A stretch of DNA of 64,000 bases from DASPWW01 sp963756745 (GTDB lineage Bacteria > Actinomycetota > Thermoleophilia > Solirubrobacterales > 70-9): NCBI GenBank assembly GCA_963756745.1, contig CAVWOU010000009.1, forward strand, positions 1 through 64,000, given 5' to 3'. The notes under the pieces were generated by a model. The model was given only the letters and a program-made list of their open reading frames with translations. It searched no databases and had not been told where the DNA came from. Of the stretch, positions 1 through 7,317 are shown in pieces. Positions within the stretch are counted from its first letter, which is position 1. Every line of letters begins with the position of its first letter. Position numbers and translations under genes: made by a program.

Positions 1-119
1 ATCTGCAGCACCGAATGCCACTCCACCTCGGGGTCGTGCACCTGCAGCAGCACGTCGATGTCTCGCCGGTTGTACGCCTCAACCCCGCGCTTGAATGCCT
101 CGACGTTCTCCTCCGACAT
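1..119 (-). CDS. SnoaL-like protein, N-terminal part only (runs off window)
   Basis: The reverse strand opens with ATG at 119 and reads M-S-E-E-N-V-E, then about 33 more codons to the window edge. It has the helix-rich start typical of small SnoaL/NTF2-like proteins (AYNRRDIDVLL, then DPEVEWHS). The downstream neighbours at 123-533 and 537-947 start in the same way, so this is the last visible member of a tandem family array on the same strand. Only the first third is present. The substrate is unknown: the NTF2 fold covers cyclases, isomerases and non-catalytic binders. Confidence 0.75.
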   Translation of the reverse strand, partial: MSEENVEAFKRGVEAYNRRDIDVLLQVHDPEVEWHSVLQ

Positions 120-122
120 CGC

Positions 123-533
123 CTACTCCGACAGCCCGGCGGCTTCGAGCGCGCCCGCGTGGCTCAGGAAGTCCTGCGCGCGGAGGATCTTCCCGTCCCG
201 GAAGGTGACGAGCTGCGCGAACTCCTGACCGAGCCCGATCCCGGCCGTGCGGCCGCTGACCTCGAGATGGCCGAGGAGCAGCACCGACGCGCCGAGGTCG
301 CGAATCTCCTCAGCCTGACTCGTGAAACCTCCCCATGCCGTGCGGTGATACTCCTCCCAGGCCCTTCGCACGCCGTCGTGGCCCCGATAGGTGCTTTCCC
401 TGCCCTCCAACGCTTGCTCGATGGCGGCGTGCCACTCGACTTCGGGATCCGCCTCCGACAAGAAGGCGTCCAGGTTGTCGGCGTCCCAGGCGTCGCGTGC
501 TCGATGCAGGGTGTTCACGTTCGCCTGCGACAT
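123..533 (-). CDS. SnoaL-like (NTF2-fold) protein
   Basis: This 136-residue protein starts M-S-Q-A-N-V and ends E-A-A-G-L-S-E, the start and end shared by its neighbours. The order is typical of a single SnoaL-like domain: N-terminal helices (residues 5-30), D-P-E-V-E-W near 30, a Y-R-G-H-D-G turn near 50, and F-R-D-G-K-I in the last strand pair near 112. The cone-shaped fold suggests a small hydrophobic ligand, but no catalytic Asp/His pair can be assigned. The stop lies 3 nt from the next gene's start, so the array is probably one transcript read right to left. The function is not known for most members of this expanded family. Confidence 0.85.
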   Translation of the reverse strand: MSQANVNTLHRARDAWDADNLDAFLSEADPEVEWHAAIEQALEGRESTYRGHDGVRRAWEEYHRTAWGGFTSQAEEIRDLGASVLLLGHLEVSGRTAGIGLGQEFAQLVTFRDGKILRAQDFLSHAGALEAAGLSE

Positions 534-536
534 CGC

Positions 537-947
537 CTACTCCTCGACCCCGGCGGCTTCGAGGGCCGCCTCGCGGTCGCCCCAGGCCTCCAAGCGGCGC
601 ACCTTGCCGCCGCGCACCGTGTACACCCACGCCGACGAAAGCTCGACCGGGACTCCGCTGCTTCGCCCGCGCCCGTGGTGTGTCGCGACGACGAATACGC
701 GGTCACCGAAGTCGCGCACCTCCTCGATCTCGAATCGATAGTCGGGGGCGAACTGGCGAAACCAGTCTCCGAACCACTCACCCACCGCTTCCTTTCCGGT
801 CACGGCCGCGCGTCCGGTGACGTTGACGATGTCGCCGTGAATGACCAAGGTCACTTCCTCCGCGTACGCATCCATCACGGCAGCGAAGTCGCGCGCGTTC
901 ACTCCCTCGAATTGTCCGACGACAACCTCGACGTTCTCCTGCGACAT
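537..947 (-). CDS. SnoaL-like (NTF2-fold) protein
   Basis: A 136-residue paralogue beginning M-S-Q-E-N-V-E-V-V and ending A-L-E-A-A-G-V-E-E. It keeps the family landmarks: helix 1 with V-N-A-R-D-F, a W-F-G-D-W-F-R-Q-F helix near residue 60, and V-R-G-G-K-V-R-R in the final hairpin. The next gene on the same strand starts 4 nt after its stop. Sequence similarity to the downstream copy is limited outside the ends, so the duplication is old. Whether these are enzymes or binding proteins cannot be told from the sequence. Confidence 0.87.
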   Translation of the reverse strand: MSQENVEVVVGQFEGVNARDFAAVMDAYAEEVTLVIHGDIVNVTGRAAVTGKEAVGEWFGDWFRQFAPDYRFEIEEVRDFGDRVFVVATHHGRGRSSGVPVELSSAWVYTVRGGKVRRLEAWGDREAALEAAGVEE

Positions 948-949
948 CG

Positions 950-1000
950 CTACTCCTCAAGCCCGGCGGCTTCGAGGGCGTCCACCGCCCGGCCCTCCCA
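950..1000 (-). pseudogene. Remnant of a further SnoaL-like gene (C-terminus only)
   Basis: Read on the reverse strand, the bases before 950 encode E-G-R-A-V-D-A-L-E-A-A-G-L-E-E and a TAG stop, the signature C-terminus of the adjacent SnoaL-like proteins. Upstream the frame degenerates into G/R-rich codons and meets the M23 peptidase end at 1021. No N-terminal part remains, so this is a truncated copy in the tandem array. Confidence 0.7.
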
Positions 1001-1020
1001 ACCCCGGCCGCCCCGTAAAA

Positions 1021-2343
1021 CTACCTCGCGTCCGGAAATCGCACGACGCTGCGATCGAGCGGCATCGCTCGGCGGCGTTTACCCGACCCACCGGCAGGGG
1101 CAAATGGCAGCAGCCCGTTGGGCCGCAGGCCGAGGACCTCGTCCGAGAGGTCCGGCGAGGTGATCTGGCCTAGGAACCGGAAGCGATTGAAGACGAACGG
1201 CAGACCGTCGCTGACGAAACTGCGTTCCACCTGGAGCTGGAAATGGACGTGTGGGGTGGCCGAGTTGCCGCTGTTACCGAGCCGTCCCAGCACCTGGCCA
1301 CGGCGGACGCGCTCTCCGGCGTCGACTCGGACGGAGCCCTGCTTCATGTGTGCATAGAGCAGGTATCTCCCCGGCCCGATGCGCAGCGTGACGTGATTGC
1401 CGGTGAGCCAAGACAGTTGCGGCAGCGGTGTCGGATTGTCCGGCGGCGGATTGTCCACGACGCCGTCGCGGGCGACCACCACCTTTCCGCCGGCCGCGGC
1501 GATCAATGGCTGACCGAAGCTGAGGTAGCTGGACAGACGGGCGGGGTCTCCGACCCAGGCCCGATGTTGCTCATCGAGCATCATCCAATCGATGGCGAAG
1601 CGTTGCGAGACGACCTGGTTGCCGTCCACGGCGAGCAAGCCGCGACGATGATGTGTGTTGTTGTCGCAGCACCCCTCGCCCGCCCCCCAAATGCCACTGC
1701 GCACGGGCGGACCCAGCTTCAACGGCCCTCGGCCTCGCACTGAGACGCGACCGACCAGACTCGAGAATCGAACCGATTCATCGCCCGGTGGGGGGCGGGT
1801 GGAGCTCACGACGCGGTGCTCGAGGGCGTCGGGCAGGTTCGCCTTCCGCCGCACGCCGACGTCGAGCCAGATGACCGCCGAACCGGAAGGACCGAGCAGC
1901 GTCGAAGGGGCCGGCGACACCCCCGCCGGCGCCCCGCCGACGGGATTCATCCTCGAGGCCAGTGCACCCCCGGCAAGCGAGAGCAGTACTCGGTGGGTTT
2001 TGGCATCGCGAACCTCGACTTGCTCGACGTCGACGGCGAACGGCGTCGCGCCCGTCAGCACAAGCTCATACGCGATGTGGAAGCGTCCGTCGGTGCCCCA
2101 CACGGCGCTCGGGCGCGTGAGCACCGACGCCGCGAGCCCAGTTAATTGTTGGCCGGGATCGGTCCCCGCCACACCGGCGCTGGGGTCAGCCCCGGTCCTC
2201 GCCTGTGCCGGGGTCGATATCCCTGCCGCCGCGATCAGCGCCGTGACGAGAACCGCGAGCCGCCACCTGCGATGCCCCGACACGCGGGCGACCGGCTCTT
2301 CCGTTACATGCCTCCGATCACACATTTCAAGATTCGCGCACAC
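1021..2343 (-). CDS. Secreted M23-family metallopeptidase
   Basis: A 440-residue exported protein. Basic residues and a hydrophobic stretch near residues 27-48, ending in P-A-Q-A, form a signal peptide. Residues 50-190 form a beta-rich domain of unknown role. The C-terminal peptidase domain has the family's zinc-site pieces: H-R-R-G-L near residue 230, F-A-I-D-W about 15 residues later, and the H-x-H motif P-H-V-H-F-Q-L near 365, with L-G-N-S-G-N-S just before it. M23 enzymes usually cut peptidoglycan cross-bridges outside the membrane. It may instead start at Met7. It stands alone between the SnoaL array and a frameshifted ORF. Confidence 0.85.
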   Translation of the reverse strand: MCANLEMCDRRHVTEEPVARVSGHRRWRLAVLVTALIAAAGISTPAQARTGADPSAGVAGTDPGQQLTGLAASVLTRPSAVWGTDGRFHIAYELVLTGATPFAVDVEQVEVRDAKTHRVLLSLAGGALASRMNPVGGAPAGVSPAPSTLLGPSGSAVIWLDVGVRRKANLPDALEHRVVSSTRPPPGDESVRFSSLVGRVSVRGRGPLKLGPPVRSGIWGAGEGCCDNNTHHRRGLLAVDGNQVVSQRFAIDWMMLDEQHRAWVGDPARLSSYLSFGQPLIAAAGGKVVVARDGVVDNPPPDNPTPLPQLSWLTGNHVTLRIGPGRYLLYAHMKQGSVRVDAGERVRRGQVLGRLGNSGNSATPHVHFQLQVERSFVSDGLPFVFNRFRFLGQITSPDLSDEVLGLRPNGLLPFAPAGGSGKRRRAMPLDRSVVRFPDAR

Positions 2344-2401
2344 CCTATAGGCACAAGCCCCCCGCCAGCCGACAGCCCCGCTCAGTATCCCGCGTCGGCT
2401 C

Positions 2402-2712
2402 CTACTCCGCCAACGGGTCCGGCACTGCGCGGGCCAAGCGTCGGCTGCCGTCCGGCTCGATCACGACGCAGCCGACGCAACCGGGGACGATCGGGTTCAG
2501 CGACCCGACCGCGTGCACGTCCTCGCCGGCGTTCGCGAAGTAGGCGCCGCTCCCGCCGTCGAACCCGCCGCGTTGACGATCAGCGCCTCGGCGCCGTCGT
2601 CCAGCGTCGTCCACTCGACCAGCTGCTGGTCGAGATCGAGCTCGGGAACGCGCTCGGCGATCCGGTCCAGCAGCTCGAGGCGATCGGCGTCCCGCTTATT
2701 CGTCGTAGCCAT
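2402..2712 (-). pseudogene. Small conserved-looking gene interrupted by a frameshift
   Basis: Two reading frames join into one plausible 103-residue protein. Frame A starts ATG at 2712 (M-A-T-T-N-K-R-D-A-D-R) and runs through D-L-D-Q-Q-L-V-E-W to I-V-N-A-A-G. Frame B continues F-D-G-G-S-G-A-Y-F-A-N-A-G-E-D-V-H-A-V and ends D-P-L-A-E-stop. The switch falls near 2575. Either the gene carries a one-base indel or the sequence has an error there. I do not recognise the family; the two halves read as a single domain with an acidic N-terminal helix and a beta-rich C-terminal half. Confidence 0.5.
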
Positions 2713-3202
2713 CGTGATCACGATTCCGCCGGTGGCATCGGCGGCTGTGCAGGGGTGAGCATTACTCCGGCATACCCACATACCCACCCGGTCGGGCCGT
2801 CTGTGTGCCTCCCCAGGCCGAGTGACGATCGAGCCTCCGGCACCCCTCTGGGTTCTCAGGTGGCGGCGTATCGCGCTGCTCGCGGGCTGTGACGCCTCCG
2901 CGAGTCCCGTCCGACTCCGCCTCCCGACGCCCCCATGTGCCATCTGGAGCGGCTCCACCCGCCGTCCTTCTGCGCGGGGAGGTTGTCGCTCGCGCTACCC
3001 GATCGCGGCTCCCTGACGGGTGGGTGGTAGCAAGGCGCCTGCTACCAGGCCCGCTGCTACCAGTCGGCTACCAGTGGGCGTGCTGAGGGGAAGCTCTAGG
3101 CGTAGGCGATCACGATCGCCACGAGCACGATGGGGATCGCGATCACCGCAGCCCCAAGCGAGACTGGCGGGACCTGACGCAACCTGACGGAGGTCCTGGT
3201 TG
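2713..3202. other. 490-base stretch without a supported gene
   Basis: No convincing long gene is seen. The octamer GCTACCAG occurs three times in quick succession (3041, 3054, 3067). On the reverse strand, a 28-codon ORF from TTG at 3182 to TAG at 3096 encodes an almost purely hydrophobic peptide (A-A-V-I-A-I-P-I-V-L-V-A-I-V-I-A-Y-A), long enough for one membrane span. It ends just inside the tRNA-Pro-like repeat boundary. It could be a real small membrane peptide or chance. Confidence 0.4.
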
Positions 3203-3250
3203 AGTCGGGGCGACTGGATTTGAACCAGCGACCTTTCGGCCCCCAGCCGA
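3203..3250 (-). repeat. 48-bp exact copy of the tRNA-Pro 3' half (putative att site)
   Basis: These 48 bases are identical to 10518-10565, which is the 3' half of the intact tRNA-Pro gene (T-arm, variable loop, anticodon GGG arm) plus two flanking bases. Both copies lie in the same orientation. The 5' half of the tRNA is absent here. An exact direct repeat of a tRNA 3' end is what site-specific integration by a tyrosine recombinase leaves behind, so this is a candidate outer attachment site for the 3.2-10.5 kb region. Confidence 0.75.
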
Positions 3251-4135
3251 GCGGATTCGGGTGTCGATGTGTCCGTAGGCGTCCGGATCGTCCTATGCGT
3301 CCACGTTCGTGGACGATATGGACGTAATGGACGATTCATCCGGTACCAAAGTGGTACCACGAGCGCCTCGGCGTCTCCCCCTGTCCTGCTCTAGGCACAC
3401 GGCGTCCCAGGCGTCCCCCCGGTCCCCTGAGTCTCGTCAAGAGCACACCATCCGTTGACTGCGAATTCCTAGGTCACGGCTTCATAGCGGGAACCCCCTA
3501 CGTCTCTCGCTACGACGCACGGGTAGTCGAACGAGCCCGGCTTGCTGCGTGACTAGGACACCCTCTCGCCCGACGGCCGATTGCGCCGCGGCTGCACGAC
3601 GCGTTCGTAGCCGTATACCGCCGCGCCTCCTTCGAGCCGTGGATTCGGAACGAGTCGTTCCACACTGGCTGGGACCTGGGGGGGTCCTGGCCGAGATCCC
3701 GGCCGCGGCCGCGGCGCCCGAAACGGTCGCAGATGGACTCCCCCGACGGGATCGTGGCAGTCGCGGTCAGCGAACCGACCGACTCGCTCGAGACATGCGT
3801 GGTCTGGCGTGGCGACGACACGTCGCCCGTCGTCGAGCCTTCGTGGCGGTCGCGCCCGAAGGGAGCCGATTCTGACCGGTTCCGTCTAGCTCGATACGCC
3901 GTTCGTGTTGTTCCGCAGCGCCACGCGTCCTACCGTGCGGGCGTTGAGCGCAACCGTCGACATCGTTAATCCGGAACGCCCGAAGCGGATCATGATCGTG
4001 GCGTCGAACCCGAGCGCGCTACCGGGCTCATCGCTTGACCCTTGTTGATCGAGCGGACGATCGAGAAGGCAGCCAGGCTGCAAATGACTTCGGGCTTGAA
4101 ACGGAACCAATTGGAGACAGAATGGAGGCACAACA
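3251..4135. other. Non-coding att-flank with short repeats and gene debris
   Basis: No gene is supported. From 3270 to 3340 a GTCC core recurs four times (around 3273, 3283, 3291, 3302), followed by three inverted GGAC copies (around 3312, 3319, 3328). This spacing resembles recombinase arm-type sites. At 3341-3360 lies CGGTACCAAAGTGGTACC, two KpnI-like hexamers that recur at 8521 and 10426 next to the other tRNA-Pro fragments. At 3498-3530 a short coding-like remnant (Y-V-S-R-Y) resembles 7179-7211. From about 3970 the composition becomes less GC-rich ahead of the DUF1801 gene. Confidence 0.5.
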
Positions 4136-4552
4136 ATGAAGCATTCAGCATCCAGTAAAGAGAAATCGGCATCCGAGCTGATCAGCGAGAGGATCAGGGA
4201 GCTGGGCGACTGGCGTGGGAAGACCCTCTTGAGAGTGCGACAGCTCATCAAAGAAGCTGACCCGGAGATCGTCGAGGAGTGGAAATGGGTGAAACCCACG
4301 AACCCAGGAACACCTGTCTGGTCCCACAACGGCCTCGTCTGCACGGGTGAGACCTACACGAACGCCGTAAAGCTGACCTTCTCCAAAGGAGCTTCGCTGG
4401 AGGACCCGTCACGTCTGTTCAACTCCAGCCTTGACGGAAGGGTCAGGCGTGCCCTCGATATTCATGAAGGGGACCAGATCAACGAACCTGCCCTCAAGGA
4501 ACTCATCCGCGCAGCTGTTGCGCTGAACCTCAAGAGCAAGTCGTCTGCATAG
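4136..4552 (+). CDS. DUF1801-domain protein
   Basis: A 138-residue cytosolic protein preceded by a good ribosome binding site (GGAGG, about 10 nt before the ATG). The pattern L-I-K-E-A-D-P-E-I-V-E-E-W-K-W near residue 40, G-L-V-C-T-G-E near 65 and a basic C-terminal tail fits DUF1801/YdhG-like proteins, whose fold resembles the frataxin/YdhG group; no reaction is established. The gene is visibly poorer in GC and in C/G-ending codons than its neighbours, which suggests recent acquisition. It stands alone inside the region bounded by tRNA-Pro repeats. Confidence 0.8.
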   Translation: MKHSASSKEKSASELISERIRELGDWRGKTLLRVRQLIKEADPEIVEEWKWVKPTNPGTPVWSHNGLVCTGETYTNAVKLTFSKGASLEDPSRLFNSSLDGRVRRALDIHEGDQINEPALKELIRAAVALNLKSKSSA

Positions 4553-4639
4553 GTTGATGCCTCTTGTGGATAGGTAGGCCGCCCCAGCAAATCCAATGAA
4601 CGCGACGCCGACGCTGTACGAGTGGGCCGGAGGGGAGGC

Positions 4640-4852
4640 GGCGATTCGAAGGCGAAGAGCAGAAGGTCGACCATGCGGAAGGTCGTGTTGTCGGGGCCGA
4701 GCGTCGGGCGCCAGCTCGGGTCCGTGAAGATCGACGTCTGGCTTCCCTCGATCGCGCGGTGGAAGGTCTCCGCGACGATGCGCGCCCCGACCCCCTTCAG
4801 CCTGCCCGCGTTGAATTCGGCCTCGCGCAGGATGTAGAACCACAGCGTGACG
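4640..4852 (-). pseudogene. C-terminal fragment of an animal-type haem peroxidase
   Basis: Read from 4852 downward, one frame gives V-T-L-W-F-Y-I-L-R-E-A-E-F, then R-I-V-A-E-T-F-H-R-A-I-E-G, D-P-S-W-R-P-T-L-G and F-R-M-V-D-L-L-L-F-A. This order matches the extreme C-terminus of bacterial proteins of the animal haem peroxidase family (Peroxidase_3). A TAG stop precedes the fragment in frame at 4853-4855 and no haem-binding region remains. It is debris of a gene that would normally exceed 500 codons. Downstream the frame runs on into unrelated sequence. Confidence 0.65.
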
Positions 4853-4915
4853 CTCTACTGGAGCACGGGTCGGCTCGCCAGTTCGGCGTTCAGCACCCGG
4901 GGCTGGAAGTGTCAA

Positions 4916-5298
4916 TCAGCCCGGCTGGAAGAGCTCGATCGGGTTGCCGGAAGGGTCTTCGAGCAGAATCTGCTTCCCGCCCCTACCGGTGACGATCTCG
5001 TTGCGAAAGCGCGCCCCCGTCTTGCGCAGTGCCTCCACCTCGCCGGCCAGATCCTCGACCTCGACCTGGATCCGGTTCCATCCCCCGCCTCGGGCATCCG
5101 GCCGTCGGGCATCGCCTCGCCGGCGCCGCCGCTGCCCGGCGCGTTGAGCAGCAGGCGCAGCTCTCCCCGGGACAACACCGCAAAGCCCGGGGCCGGGCTC
5201 ATCTCGACGGTGAACCCGAGGTTGTCACGGTAGAACGCGGTCGCGGACTCGACGTCGTCGGCGATGTAGCGAACGCTCACAGGGCTTATCTCGCGCAC
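4916..5298 (-). pseudogene. VOC-family (glyoxalase-like) protein with a frameshift
   Basis: The first half starts ATG at 5298 and reads V-R-Y-I-A-D-D-V-E-S-A-T-A-F-Y-R-D-N-L-G-F, a typical VOC beta-alpha-beta module. After M-P-E-A-G-D the frame must change at the CCCCC run at 5082-5086. The continuation gives W-N-R-I-Q-V-E-V-E-D-L, then L-L-E-D-P-S-G-N-P-I-E-L-F-Q-P-G-stop, the classic VOC C-terminus. The restored protein is about 127 residues, normal for the family. A homopolymer at the break makes sequencing error as likely as real loss. The substrate is unknown. Confidence 0.75.
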
Positions 5299-5522
5299 CT
5301 CCTCGGCTCTCGGCGCTGAGTACCTTAAGCGATAGCCCGCCCGTGCTCATGGGCGCTACCGGCGGGCGGCGGATCAGTCGCTACCTCGGCATCGCCCCGG
5401 CTAGCTGGTGACGAGCGCCACGCTCTCGCTTTCACGCGGAAGGAGTCACGAGGCTCGGCACCTCAGGAGCGCTGCTTTGCATGATGGGAAAGCAGTACTC
5501 CGGCGCGAGATACTGCGTGGCG

Positions 5523-5927
5523 ATGTCGGAGGAGAACGTAAAGACCGTCCGCGATGCGGCTGAGGCCTTCAACCGCGGCGACCTGGATACCTGGGCCGGG
5601 TACTTGGCGGACGACATCGACTACCGGGCGGTAGAGGGCGCACCCGATGACCACGGCCCAATCCACGGCAAGGAGGCCATCCGCGCCTACCTGCAGGACT
5701 GGCAAGAGACCTTCGACGATTTCACGAGCGAGCCGGTCGAGCTGATCGACGCGGGCGAGGACAACGTCGTCGCTGTCATCCGAATCAGCGGCCGCGCCAA
5801 GCTGAGTGGCGTCGAAACGGATCTGACCTACGCCGCCCTCTACACGCTCCGAGACGGGAAGGTTGCGCGGGGCCGCGAGTACTGGACACGCGAGGAAGCG
5901 CTCGAAGCTGCCGGGGTGTCGGAGTAG
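5523..5927 (+). CDS. SnoaL-like (NTF2-fold) protein
   Basis: A 134-residue protein starting M-S-E-E-N-V-K-T-V and ending L-E-A-A-G-V-S-E, the same ends as the array at 1-1000. The start at 5523 is preferred over upstream ATGs (5481, 5484) because the family begins here and GATACT lies 8 nt upstream, where a -10 box would give a leaderless message. Internal landmarks are A-F-N-R-G-D-L-D-T-W, H-G-K-E-A-I-R-A-Y-L near residue 50, and L-R-D-G-K-V-A-R-G. It sits inside the tRNA-Pro-bounded region, separate from the array. Function unknown. Confidence 0.87.
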   Translation: MSEENVKTVRDAAEAFNRGDLDTWAGYLADDIDYRAVEGAPDDHGPIHGKEAIRAYLQDWQETFDDFTSEPVELIDAGEDNVVAVIRISGRAKLSGVETDLTYAALYTLRDGKVARGREYWTREEALEAAGVSE

Positions 5928-6031
5928 CGCTTCGGACGAGAAGCGCCGGTTCGATGGAAGCAGCGATTTGCCGACCTGCCTCTGAGCGCACCGGCGCATC
6001 GAGGCAGCCCCGCGGTTAGCCTCGCCAACGC

Positions 6032-6226
6032 GTGGCTCAATTGATCGCTGTCTCCGCTACCGAGCGCGGACTTGCGCTGGTCATGCTGTTGCCGCTGACC
6101 TATCTGGCAGTGCGAGGAATCGGTCGCTTCCGTCAGCTATGGGCCGAACCGATGGACACACCCGAGTACAGAGGGTGGCTCAACTCGCCGTCGCTGTTTC
6201 CTGAGTGGGACGAGCGTGCTACTTGA
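6032..6226 (+). CDS. Possible small single-span membrane protein
   Basis: A 64-codon ORF from GTG. Residues 12-28 (L-A-L-V-M-L-L-P-L-T-Y-L-A-V) form one likely membrane span, followed by an acidic, aromatic tail (E-Y-R-G-W-L-N-S-P-S-L-F-P-E-W). I recognise no family. Its last 8 bases overlap the 3' end of the convergent DHFR-like gene. Codon use is compatible with coding, but nothing else confirms it. Confidence 0.35.
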   Translation: MAQLIAVSATERGLALVMLLPLTYLAVRGIGRFRQLWAEPMDTPEYRGWLNSPSLFPEWDERAT

Positions 6227-6857
6227 CCACCCGGTAGCGGATGTGGATCGTGCCGGGAGCCTCGAGCACGCGCACCAGCTCGAGCTCCGGGTCCCCCGGC
6301 TCGAAGCCGTCGAGGAGCCGCTCCCCCGCGCCGAGGATCACCGGGGACACCTGGAGGTCGACCTCGTCGACCAGCCCGGCCTTGAGGGCCTGCTGGGCGC
6401 ATGAGGCGCCGCCGGCGATGGAGATGTTCTGGCCTCCGGCGACCGCCTTCGCCTGCTCGTAGGCGGACTCGATCCCTTCGGTGACGAAGTGGAAGGTCGT
6501 GCCTCCCTCCATCTCGATCGGATCGTGGGCGTGGTGGGTGAGGACGTAGGTCGGAGCGTGGTACGGCGGATCGTCTCCCCACCAGCCCTTCCAGTCCGAG
6601 TCGCCCCATTCGCCGCGGATCGGGCCGAACATGTTCCGCCCCATGATGAAGGCGCCCATCCCGTCCATCATCTCCGACATCACCTGCTTGTTGACGGGGT
6701 GTCCGCCGCTCTCGGGCCCCTCATCGATGTGCCACCTGTGCAGCTCGATCCCGCCGACGCCGAGCGGATTGTCCTCGTCCTGGTTGGGTCCGGCGACGAA
6801 GCCGTCGGCGGACACGGACATCGAGAGATTCACTTTGTTGCCGGCCTGCGTGCTCAT
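6219..6857 (-). CDS. Dihydrofolate reductase-like (RibD C-terminal domain) protein
   Basis: A 212-residue single-domain protein of the RibD_C/DHFR-like family. It starts N-L-S-M-S-V-S-A-D-G-F-V-A-G, the usual first strand and loop. I-M-G-R-N-M-F-G-P near residue 75 and the glycine-rich I-A-G-G-A-S-C-A-Q-Q near 150 are the expected NADPH-binding pieces. D-E-V-D-L-Q-V-S-P-V-I-L-G-A-G is the typical C-terminal strand. True RibD works in riboflavin synthesis, but stand-alone copies such as this one usually lack a known substrate. The gene is isolated, with its own upstream gap of 460 bases. Confidence 0.85.
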   Translation of the reverse strand: MSTQAGNKVNLSMSVSADGFVAGPNQDEDNPLGVGGIELHRWHIDEGPESGGHPVNKQVMSEMMDGMGAFIMGRNMFGPIRGEWGDSDWKGWWGDDPPYHAPTYVLTHHAHDPIEMEGGTTFHFVTEGIESAYEQAKAVAGGQNISIAGGASCAQQALKAGLVDEVDLQVSPVILGAGERLLDGFEPGDPELELVRVLEAPGTIHIRYRVVK

Positions 6858-7317
6858 GCGGCACTCCTGTCAGTGGTTGCGATCCGGTAGCTGAGGTGCG
6901 TCACCTCGGGAGTCTCGATTGTCCGGATTCTCCACCATCCGGCGCAGCGGGGCGCCGTCCTCCCGCCAGACCCGGCTCTCCTGTCTTCAGCACGCCCGCG
7001 GGAACCTAACGCGAGAAGTGTCGCTGATTTCCATGCAAAGCCGAGGCCACGGGAGCGCTTCCCGTGGATTCCTCGGTATCTCCGAATGCTCAGATAGCCG
7101 AGCCGATTCTCTGAACCGCGGGAAGGCCCTCGGAGAGGTCGGATCCGTGCGTCGCGGGTCGAACCGATACGGGGCCCGCTACGTCTCTCGTTACCACCCG
7201 CGGATCGTCGAGTGATCGCAATCGGCTACCCAGCCGTTGTGAAGCTTTCGGTCCGTTCAAAGAACGAAGATGGATCATGCGCGGCGTCCCTCCGCTCGTG
7301 GTCGAGGTCGGCAAGCG
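6858..7317. other. 460-base gap between divergent genes
   Basis: No gene is supported. The stretch separates the DHFR-like gene from the divergent class V aminotransferase and should hold both promoters. A 33-base segment at 7179-7211 matches 3498-3530 at about 27 positions; both would encode Y-V-S-R-Y followed by a short tail and a stop. No other repeat or RNA-like structure stands out. Confidence 0.4.

Noticed and set aside
3041..3074. Three GCTACCAG copies as a CRISPR array
   Set aside because: Eight-base units with tiny irregular spacers and no cas genes; not CRISPR.
3510..3969. Short open frames on both strands in the att flank
   Set aside because: No family text, overlapping frames of similar quality, and no ribosome binding site.
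4409..4915. 168-codon minus-strand frame beside the DUF1801 gene
   Set aside because: The peroxidase remnant is read in a different frame; this frame is antisense to the DUF1801 gene at one end and compositionally random.
7270..7317. Upstream ATG of the class V aminotransferase
   Set aside because: The extra residues are arginine-rich and unlike the family; ATG 7318 gives a normal N-terminus.
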